Assembly: GCA_000720375.1 (NCBI GenBank)
Contig: JOAA01000013.1
Location: forward strand, 434,001-498,000
Origin: Rhodococcus rhodnii
GTDB lineage: Bacteria; Actinomycetota; Actinomycetes; Mycobacteriales; Pseudonocardiaceae
Length of the DNA stretch: 64,000 bases
Direction: 5' to 3'
Positions within the stretch are counted from its first letter, which is position 1. Each line of letters starts with the position of its first letter. Made by a program: the position numbers and the translations under genes. The notes under the pieces are model-generated. The model saw nothing but the letters and a program-made list of their open reading frames with translations, did not search any database and was not told the origin of the DNA. This document shows, in pieces, positions 52,148 to 60,009 of the stretch.

Positions 52148-52666
52148 TCAAAGCAGGGTCGGCGTCCACAGTTCCAGCTGGGCGGGTCCGACTCGCAGCA
52201 CTCCGTCGTCGAGCGGAACGCACCGCACTCCCCCATGGCCTCGAAGGCCACGGAACGCGCCCTCGCCGTAGACGACGTCCATCCAGGCACAGGGATTCGC
52301 GGACCGGTGTGCCTGGAACCGAATCGCGCCGTCCCCGCAGTCCAGGCTGAACACCGAACCCGGTGTGCCGCGCCGGGCGGCGAGATCGTCGATCGGGAAA
52401 CCGCGCAGGACAACGTTACGTCGAGTCAGCAGCGGTGACGCCGCGATGCCGAGGTCGTCGAGCGACTCGGCGGCGAAGAACGTCACCGCGGCATTCCGGT
52501 GCGCGGGGTGGTTGAAGTACCTGTCCCCCACGATTCCCTTGCCGGCGCGGACCTCGACCGCGTCCCGGGCCACCGGCTCGGGATCGGGCTGAGGTCCGTC
52601 CGCTGGGCGGCCTTCGTACGCGTGCACGCGCGAGACGTGCAACGCGACGATCTCCACCCCGGTCAC
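52148..52666 (-). CDS. MOSC domain protein
   Basis: The 172-residue protein is a MOSC (molybdenum cofactor sulfurase C-terminal) domain: GVEIVALHVSRVHAYEGRPA, GKGIVGDRYF, LTRRNVVLRGFPIDDL and the key Cys in SANPCAWMD, followed by RGLRGHGGVRC. MOSC proteins handle sulfur or molybdenum-cofactor ligands. The GTG at 52666 begins four bases after the msrA stop and has AAGGGTG upstream. The order MFS, msrA, MOSC suggests a small operon; a metal/sulfur oxidative-damage theme with MsrA is plausible but inferred. Confidence 0.85.
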   Translation of the reverse strand: MTGVEIVALHVSRVHAYEGRPADGPQPDPEPVARDAVEVRAGKGIVGDRYFNHPAHRNAAVTFFAAESLDDLGIAASPLLTRRNVVLRGFPIDDLAARRGTPGSVFSLDCGDGAIRFQAHRSANPCAWMDVVYGEGAFRGLRGHGGVRCVPLDDGVLRVGPAQLELWTPTLL

Positions 52667-52670
52667 CGGG

Positions 52671-53171
52671 TCACCCTTGCTGGGCCGGCAGCGTCCAGTT
52701 CGGCCGGACGTAGTGGCACGTGTAGCCGTTCGGGAACTTCTCGAGGTAGTCCTGGTGCTCCGGCTCGGCCTGCCAGAAGTCACCCAGCTGGCTGACCTCG
52801 GTCACCACCTTGCCTGGCCACTGCCCCGAGGCGTCCACGTCGGCGATGGTCTGCTCGGCGACGAGCTTCTGCTCCTCGCTGGCGTAGAAGATCGCCGACC
52901 GGTAGCTGGTGCCGATGTCGTTGCCCTGCCGGTTCTTCGTTGTCGGGTCGTGGATCTGGAAGAAGAACTCCAGGATCTGGCGGTACGACGTCACCGCCGG
53001 GTCGTACACGATCTCGATCGCCTCGGCGTGGCCGCGGTGATTCATGTACGTCGCGTTGGGAACGTCGCCACCCGTGTAGCCCACTCGCGTGGAAACCACA
53101 CCTGGCTGACGCCGGATCAAGTCCTGCATCCCCCAGAAGCAGCCACCCGCAAGCACCGCAACCTCGGTCAC
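52671..53171 (-). CDS. msrA: Peptide methionine (S)-sulfoxide reductase
   Basis: The 166-residue protein has the MsrA catalytic motif GGCFWG at 9-14 (Cys11), [28 protein letters not shown] and [22 protein letters not shown]. It reduces methionine-S-sulfoxide in proteins using thioredoxin. A resolving Cys is probably that in YTCHYVRP near the C-terminus. It starts (GTG) one base after the MFS transporter stop and is followed by the MOSC gene. Confidence 0.95.
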   Translation of the reverse strand: MTEVAVLAGGCFWGMQDLIRRQPGVVSTRVGYTGGDVPNATYMNHRGHAEAIEIVYDPAVTSYRQILEFFFQIHDPTTKNRQGNDIGTSYRSAIFYASEEQKLVAEQTIADVDASGQWPGKVVTEVSQLGDFWQAEPEHQDYLEKFPNGYTCHYVRPNWTLPAQQG

Positions 53172-53172
53172 G

Positions 53173-54384
53173 TCAACGCTCCTCTCGTCCGCTCTCGCTC
53201 AATTGAAGCGAATCCCCGGCGGGTTTTGTTCCTGATCCCGGCATGACGTACGCGAAGACCGCGGCCAGCGCGCACAGCACGACCGGCAGGGCGAACGCCA
53301 CGTTCAGCGGCATCCAGTGGGTCAGGCCGCCGACCAGGGCCGGACCAGCGAGGATGCCCACGTAGCCGAGTCCGACGACCCTGGCCATCAGCGTGCCGGC
53401 CGACCTGGTGTCCAGGTTTCCCGCGGCGGTGAACAGCTGCGGGACGCCACCGGAGAGGCCTAGGCCACACAGCATCCAGCCGACGAGAGCCAACGGCACC
53501 CACGGCGACGCCGCGGCGATGGTCAGCCCGGCCGCAGCCAGCGCGGCGCCCCAACGCAGGATCGCCTTCGGGCCGACGATCGCGGCCACCCGGTCGGTGG
53601 CGAACCGCCCGACCGTCATGGCCACGGAGAACGTGCCGTACGCGAACGCCGCCGTACTGGCTGAGGTGTTGAGGATGTCCTTGAAGTGCAGTGCCGCCCA
53701 GTCCGCGGCGACGCCCTCGGCCAGCATCATGGCGAAGGCCAGGGCGCCAAGGAACCACACCAGCTTGCCGGCCTTGACCTTGGGCTTCGGCGCGTCCTCG
53801 GCGGGAGTCGCGTGGTGGTCCGGTTCGAGCAGGAACCGGGCGGTGGCCAGCGAGATGATCACGATCAGCACACCGGCCGTGCCGAGCGATACCTCGGTGC
53901 GCACGCCCACGCCCAGCAAACCCGCGCCGACCAGCGCGGCTCCCGCGCCACCGATCGACCACATCGCGTGGAACGCCGCCATGATCGGCCGGGGATACGC
54001 CCGTTCGACCACCACGGCCTGGGCGTTCATCCCGACGTCGATCAACCCGTTGGAGAACCCCAGCACCATCAACGACAGCCCGAGCGTCCACCACGAGTCG
54101 GCCAGCCCGGGCCCGAACAGCGCGACCCCCATCAGCACACCTGCCGCCGGCACGAGTTTGCGCTGGCCAAGGCGGTCCGCCAGACCGCCGCCGACCTGCA
54201 TGCCGATGAACGCGGACCCGCCGAGCAGCAACAGCAGCAGGCCGAGCGTGCTGTGGGTGATCTCGGTCGCGCGTTCCACGTTCGGGATATGCACGACCCA
54301 CAGGCCGACACCGAACCCGTTGAGCGTGAAGTAGATCCAGGTGGCGACGCGGGCAGCGCGGGCGCGCTGTGTCGGCTGGGTCAT
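53173..54384 (-). CDS. MFS transporter
   Basis: The 403-residue protein has about 12 membrane helices with MFS loop sequence [18 protein letters not shown] (motif A) near 70-87 and a second half containing [20 protein letters not shown]. The pattern matches small-molecule efflux or sugar-like MFS members (FucP/YbjJ group). It is first in an operon with msrA and the MOSC gene and divergent from a TetR regulator across 83 bases, which suggests regulated efflux. Substrate unknown. Confidence 0.85.
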   Translation of the reverse strand: MTQPTQRARAARVATWIYFTLNGFGVGLWVVHIPNVERATEITHSTLGLLLLLLGGSAFIGMQVGGGLADRLGQRKLVPAAGVLMGVALFGPGLADSWWTLGLSLMVLGFSNGLIDVGMNAQAVVVERAYPRPIMAAFHAMWSIGGAGAALVGAGLLGVGVRTEVSLGTAGVLIVIISLATARFLLEPDHHATPAEDAPKPKVKAGKLVWFLGALAFAMMLAEGVAADWAALHFKDILNTSASTAAFAYGTFSVAMTVGRFATDRVAAIVGPKAILRWGAALAAAGLTIAAASPWVPLALVGWMLCGLGLSGGVPQLFTAAGNLDTRSAGTLMARVVGLGYVGILAGPALVGGLTHWMPLNVAFALPVVLCALAAVFAYVMPGSGTKPAGDSLQLSESGREER

Positions 54385-54467
54385 CAGCAGGTGCTCCTCA
54401 TACCCATGATCCTGGCAGCTTGGGGCATGATGTTCGCCGTGCCTGCCGCCTCGTTTGCAGTGATGCC

Positions 54468-55061
54468 GTGACCGCCGGGGGTTACCAGAAGGGCCGGCTG
54501 CGCCGTGAGGACATCATCTCGGCCGCGTTCGAGGTCTACCGTGAGTTCGGCTATCACGGGTCGTCCTTGCGTGAGGTGGCCAAGCGGGCCGGGATCACCC
54601 ATGCCGGGCTCCTCTACTACTTCCCGACCAAGGAGGCCTTGCTCGCCGCGGTCCTCGAACGCCGGGACGCCGAGGACACCGAGCGGGAGAAGCTCGACAT
54701 CCAGCCGGGTATGGAACTGTTGCGGCACCTGATCGCGCTGGCGGAGTTCAACGTCGCGCACCGCGGCATCGTCGAGGTGTACGCCCGGCTCGCCGCCGAG
54801 GCCGTCGCCCCCGACCACCCCGCACACGACTACTTCATCCGGCATTACCGGGTCGCCCGGGAGTCGGCGGTGGCCACGTTCAAGGCGCTGGCCGAGAGCG
54901 GCGAACTGCGGCCGGGCATCGATCCGGAGGCCGCCGCGGTCGCGTTCATCGCGCTGGAGGACGGCCTGCAGGTGCAGTGGCTGACCAAACCAGACGAGGT
55001 CGACCTCGTCGGATCGCTGCGGTTCTTCCTGCAAAACCTGCTGACCGTCCCCATTGACTAG
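54468..55061 (+). CDS. TetR-family regulator, divergent from the MFS gene
   Basis: A 197-residue protein: helix-turn-helix RREDIISAAFEVYREFGYHGSSLREVAKRAGITHAGLLYYFPTKEALLAAVL (about 12-63) and a helical C-terminal domain. The GTG at 54468 follows closely on the divergent promoter region; an upstream ATG at 54369 would overlap the MFS gene. It probably controls the MFS/msrA/MOSC operon. Its stop overlaps the convergent Gfo/Idh/MocA stop (CTAG). Confidence 0.85.
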   Translation: MTAGGYQKGRLRREDIISAAFEVYREFGYHGSSLREVAKRAGITHAGLLYYFPTKEALLAAVLERRDAEDTEREKLDIQPGMELLRHLIALAEFNVAHRGIVEVYARLAAEAVAPDHPAHDYFIRHYRVARESAVATFKALAESGELRPGIDPEAAAVAFIALEDGLQVQWLTKPDEVDLVGSLRFFLQNLLTVPID

Positions 55062-56152
55062 AACGTGCGCTCGTACGGATCCCAGTCGCCAGGCAGCGCC
55101 TGCGGGATTTCCGTCGTGCTCTGGACTTCGACCGACCGGCCGCCGGCCATGGACTCCTCGATCGCCAGCATGGCGTCCAGGACGTGATACGCCAGCTCGC
55201 CCGACGCGCGCTCCGGCACGCCCGCGTTGATCGCCCGGGCCAGTTCCAGCGCGCCGGTTCCCCGTGACGCTGAATGACCTTGCGCGACAAGCTCTTCCGG
55301 CTCGTCCTTGCCCGGCAGGTGCAGCACGGTCGTGCCGTCGAAGTAGTTCGGGTCCGGCAGCACGGCGGTGCCGCCGGTCCCGGTCAGCTCAAGGAATCCG
55401 ACCCGGCGCAGCGCGGAGTCGAAGCTCATCACGATCTGCGCCGAGCCACCCCTCGTGAACTCCACCAACGCGGTGACCGTGGTCGGCACCGTCACCGCGA
55501 ACTCGGTCCCGGCCCGTGGACCGCTGCCGATCACCCTTGTCGCCCGCGCCTGCCCGCCCGCGCCGGTGACCTTGCTGATCGGCCCGAACAAGGACACCAG
55601 CGTGGACAGGTAGTACGGGCCGATGTCCAGCAGCGGCCCGCCTCCCGCCTGATAGAGGAACTCCGGCGCCGGATGCCAGCTCTCCGGGCCCGGCACCTGG
55701 AACATCGCCAGCGCCGTCATAGGCTCACCGATGCGGCCGTCGTCAATCGCCCGCCGCGCGGTCTGCAGGCCGGCGCCGAGCAGGGTGTCCGGCGCGCACG
55801 CGACCCGCAGCCCCTTCTCCTTGGCCCGGTCCAGCAGTTTGCGGCCGGTCTGCCGGTCCAATGCCAGCGGCTTCTCCGACCAGACGTGCTTGCCCGCGTC
55901 CAGCGCCGCCAAGCCGACCTCGACGTGCGCGGCCGGGATCGTCAGGTTGACGACCAGCTCGACGTCCGGGTCGGTCAGCAAGTCCGCGACCGTACTCGCC
56001 TTGGGCACACCGTGTTTCGCGGCTTGTGCCTCTGCCCGTGGCACGTCGATGTCCGCCACGTGCACGACTTTGACGTCCGGGAAGCTGGTGAGGTTGGTCA
56101 GATAGGTCTCGCTGATGACACCCGCACCGATGATGCCGACACCAATGCTCAT
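55058..56152 (-). CDS. Gfo/Idh/MocA-family oxidoreductase
   Basis: The 364-residue protein has an N-terminal Rossmann fold (GVGIIGAGVISETYLTNLTS, NLTIPAAHVEVGLAALDAGKHVWSEKPLAL with the catalytic EKP) and a C-terminal beta-sheet dimerisation domain (GGPLLDIGPYYLSTLVSLFGP). It oxidises or reduces sugars or inositol-like polyols with NAD(P). The start overlaps the epimerase gene (ATGA). Together the pair fits myo-inositol or rare-sugar metabolism; the exact substrate is not visible. Confidence 0.9.
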   Translation of the reverse strand: MSIGVGIIGAGVISETYLTNLTSFPDVKVVHVADIDVPRAEAQAAKHGVPKASTVADLLTDPDVELVVNLTIPAAHVEVGLAALDAGKHVWSEKPLALDRQTGRKLLDRAKEKGLRVACAPDTLLGAGLQTARRAIDDGRIGEPMTALAMFQVPGPESWHPAPEFLYQAGGGPLLDIGPYYLSTLVSLFGPISKVTGAGGQARATRVIGSGPRAGTEFAVTVPTTVTALVEFTRGGSAQIVMSFDSALRRVGFLELTGTGGTAVLPDPNYFDGTTVLHLPGKDEPEELVAQGHSASRGTGALELARAINAGVPERASGELAYHVLDAMLAIEESMAGGRSVEVQSTTEIPQALPGDWDPYERTF

Positions 56153-56883
56153 CCCTCGATGCCTTTCAAGTACTCGTAACTGGCCGTGATGCCTTCGTAG
56201 ATGTCACCGTCGTAGTTGTCGAACTCGACCACGCGCAGTGCTTGGGGAGCGGCTTTCAGCACGTCCGCGACCGGGATGCTGCCCTGACCCGCGGGGACCT
56301 GACCGGACGCGTCGGTCGAGAGCCCGCCGTCCTTGACGTGGATCGCGTAGACCCGATCGCCGAGGCGCTGCAGGAGCTCCGGGGCGTCCTCGCCACCGGC
56401 GGCCGCCCAGTAGGTGTCGACCTCCAGGACGATCTGCGGGTCGAGCAGCTCGGCGAACCCCTCGAACGCGCTACGCCCGTCGATCCGGGACTCCAGCTCC
56501 CACCAGTGGTTGTGGTAGCCGACCCGGACCCCGAACTCGGGAGCGATGGCCGCGGCCGCGTTCAACGCGTCGGCGGTGGCCGCGATATCGGCCTTGTTCT
56601 GCCACTTCTCGGCCGGAATGAACGGATCGATCACGACACCGACGCCACACTCGGCGGCCTTGGCGAAGATCCCCCGCTGGTCCTCACCGACGAGCCGGGC
56701 ATGCGCGGTCGGCGCGGTCAGGCCGTGCCGCTTGAGGCCATCGGCCAGCGTAGCCGCGTGTTCGGCGAGGCCGTACGGCTCGACCTGGGTGAACCCGATG
56801 GCGGCGAGCCGGTCGAGGACCTCGTCGGGTTGCTCGGTGAACTTGTCACGGACGGAGTACAGCTGCACGGAAACGTTGGTCAC
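56149..56883 (-). CDS. Sugar phosphate isomerase/epimerase (xylose-isomerase-like TIM barrel)
   Basis: A 244-residue AP_endonuc_2/xylose-isomerase-like barrel: VSVQLYSVRDKFTEQPDEVLDRLAAIGFTQVEPYG, GVRVGYHNHWWELES and metal ligand segments VLEVDTYW and YAIHVKDGG. GTG start at 56883. It precedes the Gfo/Idh/MocA gene with a 4-base overlap, a common pairing for inositol or keto-sugar conversion. Two palindromic operators lie upstream, one of LacI/CebR type, but no matching regulator is adjacent. Confidence 0.9.
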   Translation of the reverse strand: MTNVSVQLYSVRDKFTEQPDEVLDRLAAIGFTQVEPYGLAEHAATLADGLKRHGLTAPTAHARLVGEDQRGIFAKAAECGVGVVIDPFIPAEKWQNKADIAATADALNAAAAIAPEFGVRVGYHNHWWELESRIDGRSAFEGFAELLDPQIVLEVDTYWAAAGGEDAPELLQRLGDRVYAIHVKDGGLSTDASGQVPAGQGSIPVADVLKAAPQALRVVEFDNYDGDIYEGITASYEYLKGIEG

Positions 56884-56902
56884 ACCGACCCCCTGGTGCT
56901 CG

Positions 56903-56935
56903 TGGAAGCGCTCTCACAATTTCTACCACGTGGTA
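56903..56935. promoter_or_regulatory. Two palindromic operator candidates upstream of the epimerase operon
   Basis: TGGAAGCGCTCTCA (56903-56916) is a near match to LacI/CebR-type sites (TGGGAGCGCTCCCA). TACCACGTGGTA (56924-56935) is a perfect palindrome. Both lie just upstream of the epimerase start. Confidence 0.5.
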
Positions 56936-57082
56936 AGTTTTCGCACCAGATGCGATCGGATGGTCATTCATCCGTACCGGTCAAGAAATGGACGCAGTGC
57001 CTGGGCCATGTGGCCACAGCGGCGAGAATCCTGGCCCCCAAACCACATCGCGCCCAGGGCTTCGATCTGCCAGGCAGAGCGA

Positions 57083-57113
57083 AAAAGCGGGCAGGGCTGG
57101 CGCCCTACCCGCT
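57083..57113 (-). terminator. Rho-independent terminator for leftward transcription
   Basis: Read on the minus strand, AGCGGGTAGGG pairs with CCCTGCCCGCT (one G-U) around CGCCAG and is followed by TTTTTC. It is the second hairpin downstream of the terpene synthase operon, in the 383-bp gap 56884-57266; nothing else convincing lies between it and the first hairpin. Confidence 0.7.
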
Positions 57114-57224
57114 GAGAAACTATGGCCGCGGCCAACCCGAACAGGTGCCGCGCTGTCCCACTCCACCACACACGCATGCCCTAGGCGCCCAAGCGAGAGC
57201 GACCGATGAAACGCCCGGCTAACG

Positions 57225-57261
57225 TTGGTGTCACGGCGTCCCCTGTTCGCCGTGACACCAA
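57225..57261 (-). terminator. Hairpin directly downstream of the terpene synthase gene
   Basis: TTGGTGTCACGGCG (57225-57238) pairs perfectly over 14 bp with 57248-57261 around a 9-base loop, six bases beyond the terpene synthase stop. Confidence 0.75.
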
Positions 57262-57266
57262 GTCTG

Positions 57267-58376
57267 TCAGTCAGCCGCGGGCGGCTCCTCCTGTGACGAC
57301 GGTTCCGGCGTTGGCTTGCTCTTGTAGCGCGGGTTGGTCGCGTGCCACTCGAAGCCGCCGCCCATCCACGCCCGCAGACCGCGTAGGAACCGTTGTAGTT
57401 CCAACGAAGGCACCGCTTGGAGGTTACGGTGGCCTGCTTCGAAGTCCCGGACGATGGTGTTGTGCAACTCCACGGTCGCTTCGGTCGCCTCCTGTATTGA
57501 GCAGTCCCGGTCAGCCGCTATTTGCAAAACCATGTTGCACACCGGGTTTTCGTCCGCCGCGTCCTTCTCCACCGAGTGCAGGTCGTTCACCAGCACCGTC
57601 GCCGTCCCGGCTTGGAACGCCGCCTGGCGGATCTTCGGGTCGTAGAACATCGCCGCGGGCAGTTCGTATCCGCCGACGATGTCGATCAATGTCATCGACG
57701 TGTAGAAGCTGTCGTGTTGACGTGCCGCCAGATACTCCCACGCCGGTGGGTACTCGCCGGTGTATCGCCAAGCGGCATAGGCGTTCCAGCTGACGAACAT
57801 CGCGAACGTCGAGTAGTTCACCCGTTGGATCTGCGCCGCCGATCCGTGCCGGGACATGTGTTCCACGCCCGAGCGCAACGCGACCAGGATCGGGTCGGAC
57901 TGGAGCGCTTCCTCCAGCGGGACGGAGAATTCCCCGGCCGGCGCGACCGGGTCCATGGCCGCCATCACCAACGCCAGACGAGGGGGCAACGCTGTTGGCG
58001 TCGCGCCCATTTCGCTGTCGTCGGCGTACAGATCGTCCGCCGCCCACCAGGCCGCGTTCATCTGGGCCGCGATCAGCAAGTGGTCCGGGTCGTCGGAGTC
58101 GGGGTGGGTCAGCATCGCCAGCTTGCCGAACCCGGCTTTGCCCAGCAGCTCAAGGTTCTCACCCTCGAAGCCGCACTCCGCCGCCCATGCGACGAGCCTT
58201 CGGTTCACCTCCTGCGCGAGCGGTTCGTTCACGCGTTGCACGACCGGCGTGTAGAGCGGCGAGGCGGTTCCGTCGCCCCATTCCCGTTCCACGTACGCCG
58301 GATCGTGGCTGAGCTGGGACGTCACCCGGGCGGCTGACGTCCCAAGCCCGGACGGTCCGAACAGGATGTCCGTCAT
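57267..58376 (-). CDS. Terpene synthase, probable 2-methylisoborneol synthase
   Basis: The 369-residue protein is a class I bacterial terpene cyclase: the metal motif DDLYADD at 114-120, the NSE motif NDLHSVEKD at 264-272 (N264, S268, D272) and the C-terminal NPRY near 355. Next to it lies the methyltransferase that makes 2-methyl-GPP, the specific precursor of 2-methylisoborneol, an earthy volatile. The Pro-rich N-terminal extension of Streptomyces MIB synthases is short here and a Pro/Glu-rich tail is present instead. 2-Methylenebornane synthases are close relatives and cannot be excluded. It starts 16 bases after the methyltransferase stop. Confidence 0.8.
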   Translation of the reverse strand: MTDILFGPSGLGTSAARVTSQLSHDPAYVEREWGDGTASPLYTPVVQRVNEPLAQEVNRRLVAWAAECGFEGENLELLGKAGFGKLAMLTHPDSDDPDHLLIAAQMNAAWWAADDLYADDSEMGATPTALPPRLALVMAAMDPVAPAGEFSVPLEEALQSDPILVALRSGVEHMSRHGSAAQIQRVNYSTFAMFVSWNAYAAWRYTGEYPPAWEYLAARQHDSFYTSMTLIDIVGGYELPAAMFYDPKIRQAAFQAGTATVLVNDLHSVEKDAADENPVCNMVLQIAADRDCSIQEATEATVELHNTIVRDFEAGHRNLQAVPSLELQRFLRGLRAWMGGGFEWHATNPRYKSKPTPEPSSQEEPPAAD

Positions 58377-58392
58377 CTGGTGTCCCCAGTGG

Positions 58393-59241
58393 TCAGATTC
58401 GGTCGGCCGCGATCAGCAGGTAGTGGAAGCTGCCCTCCTTGTACGCCGTCAGGAACGGGTCCTCGATCCCGGTCGCGACCGAGGACTGCGCCCGCAGTTC
58501 CCAGTACGGGATCGTCGCCGCGGTCAGGTCGACCACGTTGATCGGGACGAAGCCGTTGTCCGACAAGGCCTTGAAGTACTCGCTGCGCGGATGGATGTTG
58601 CAGATGTAGTGCTGGTCGATCTGGCTCACCGCCCGCGAACGCCCGCCGGTCACGTCGTTGTAGCACCCGGTGATGCACACATACCGGCCACCGTACTGCA
58701 GCAGCCGGGAGAACTCACCGAACAGCTGGTTCAGCTCGACGTACATCGTCGTCTCGTTGGTCCAGATCCCGCGCATCGAACCGGTTTCGAACCCGGTGTC
58801 CAGCATGTTGCGGAAGTGGAACCGCACGCGGTCGGCGACATCCCGTTGCCGCGCTTGATCATTGGCGAAATCGACCTGCTGTTCGGAGATGCTCACGCCG
58901 TCGACCTGGCAGCCGAACCGGTGATTCGCCATGAAACTCGTGCCGCCGCGGCCGGATCCCGCGTCCAGCAACCGATCCTGCGGCCCGATGTCACCCAGGT
59001 GGTCCAGCAACACGTCCGCCTGCGCGGTTTCCAGCCGGTGCATCTCCTCGATGATCGCCTGGTCGCCCGCTTGGAGCACCGCTTGGTCGTAGTCGCCTAT
59101 GCCGTAGTGGTGGTGGTACAGACCGTCGACTTCGCCCAGCCTGATGTTGACCGGATCCTTCTCCTTGTTCCAGTACGCGGCGATGGAGCGCTGGTAGTCG
59201 CTGCGCAGTACCGGTCCGGTTGTGGACTGGACAGTGGCCAT
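58393..59241 (-). CDS. Geranyl diphosphate 2-C-methyltransferase
   Basis: The 282-residue protein is an SAM-dependent methyltransferase of the GPPMT type: DYQRSIAAYWNKEKDPVNIRLGEVDGLYHHHYGIGDYD near 15-52, SAM motif DAGSGRGG at 93-100 and WTNETTMYVELNQLF. GPPMT adds a methyl group to C2 of GPP to give 2-methyl-GPP, the first step to 2-methylisoborneol. ATG 59241 is chosen because GAGGAG lies nine bases before it; longer starts read through the RBS into unrelated sequence. Its product feeds the terpene synthase gene just downstream. Confidence 0.9.
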   Translation of the reverse strand: MATVQSTTGPVLRSDYQRSIAAYWNKEKDPVNIRLGEVDGLYHHHYGIGDYDQAVLQAGDQAIIEEMHRLETAQADVLLDHLGDIGPQDRLLDAGSGRGGTSFMANHRFGCQVDGVSISEQQVDFANDQARQRDVADRVRFHFRNMLDTGFETGSMRGIWTNETTMYVELNQLFGEFSRLLQYGGRYVCITGCYNDVTGGRSRAVSQIDQHYICNIHPRSEYFKALSDNGFVPINVVDLTAATIPYWELRAQSSVATGIEDPFLTAYKEGSFHYLLIAADRI

Positions 59242-59439
59242 CCGGGTGACTCCTCTACAAGGCTCAGTCGGTTGCTCAACCCTGTCGAGCCTTGCAGCCT
59301 CCTCTTGGCGCATGTATCCGCCACCCGGGCGGCCCACTCCGCACTAATGGGTGGTTCACAGTGGACGGCCCGTGAGTGAACCTTCCACACATGATCTTCG
59401 TGTCCTGGGATTTTCCGGTTCGCCGGTTGGCGTACATTA

Positions 59440-59808
59440 CGCTGATCGGGGCCTGCCGGCTCCGCCATCTTCTTGATCTGGGCCAGGGTTTCGGTGATGG
59501 TGCGCTCGAACTCGCGCAGCCGGACGAAGACGATCTCCTGTTCCTTGTCCGGTATCCGGTCGATCGCCGGCGACAGCCCGGCGCGGCCCGGCCCCAGCCG
59601 CATCCACTCGGCCAGTTCGGTGCCGCCGTCCTTGGGCCGCAAGCGAAATCGCCAGACCGCCGCCGGGCAAGGGAATCTGGAACATTTCGCCGGAGTACGA
59701 AACTTCGCCCTGTCGAGGACACGCCGCATCCGGGTCAACGGCCGGGCGAACGGCACGCCGTGCAGGCCCTTCTATCACTTGTGGACCGGAGGCCCAGTTT
59801 CCCGGCAT
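59440..59808 (-). pseudogene. Frameshifted remnant of an SRPBCC (polyketide cyclase-like) gene
   Basis: On the minus strand one frame reads GEVSYSGEMFQIPLPGGG and then a second frame continues FRLRPKDGGTELAEWMRLGPG ... DKEQEIVFVRLREFERTITETLAQIKKMAE, which together match the C-terminal half of an SRPBCC/START-like protein. The frames switch near 59650, so a one-base change has broken the gene. The second frame has no stop until it enters the methyltransferase gene, and no proper start or N-terminal half is found. Part of the remaining 59242-60009 gap is otherwise empty. Confidence 0.55.
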
Positions 59809-60009
59809 CGACGACGAAGCCGGTCGTGTCCCGCCAGCCCACCCGAGGCCTCGACGGTCGTCGCCGTTCTCATCGCCGGTCCGCCCCTCACGTCGTTTAC
59901 CTGCGTAGTTGCTTAATTGGACTCACCCGGTCAAGTGAAGAGCAACCTCGCAGCGCTCTGTGGCGTCTAGCTTCATTAGGTAGTACTGATCGCACGTCGA
60001 GGGGGATCG

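Noticed and set aside
57114..57224. Possible tRNA-like segment between the two terminators
   Set aside because: Some D-arm-like sequence occurs on the minus strand, but no T-arm GGTTCRA and no acceptor pairing could be formed.
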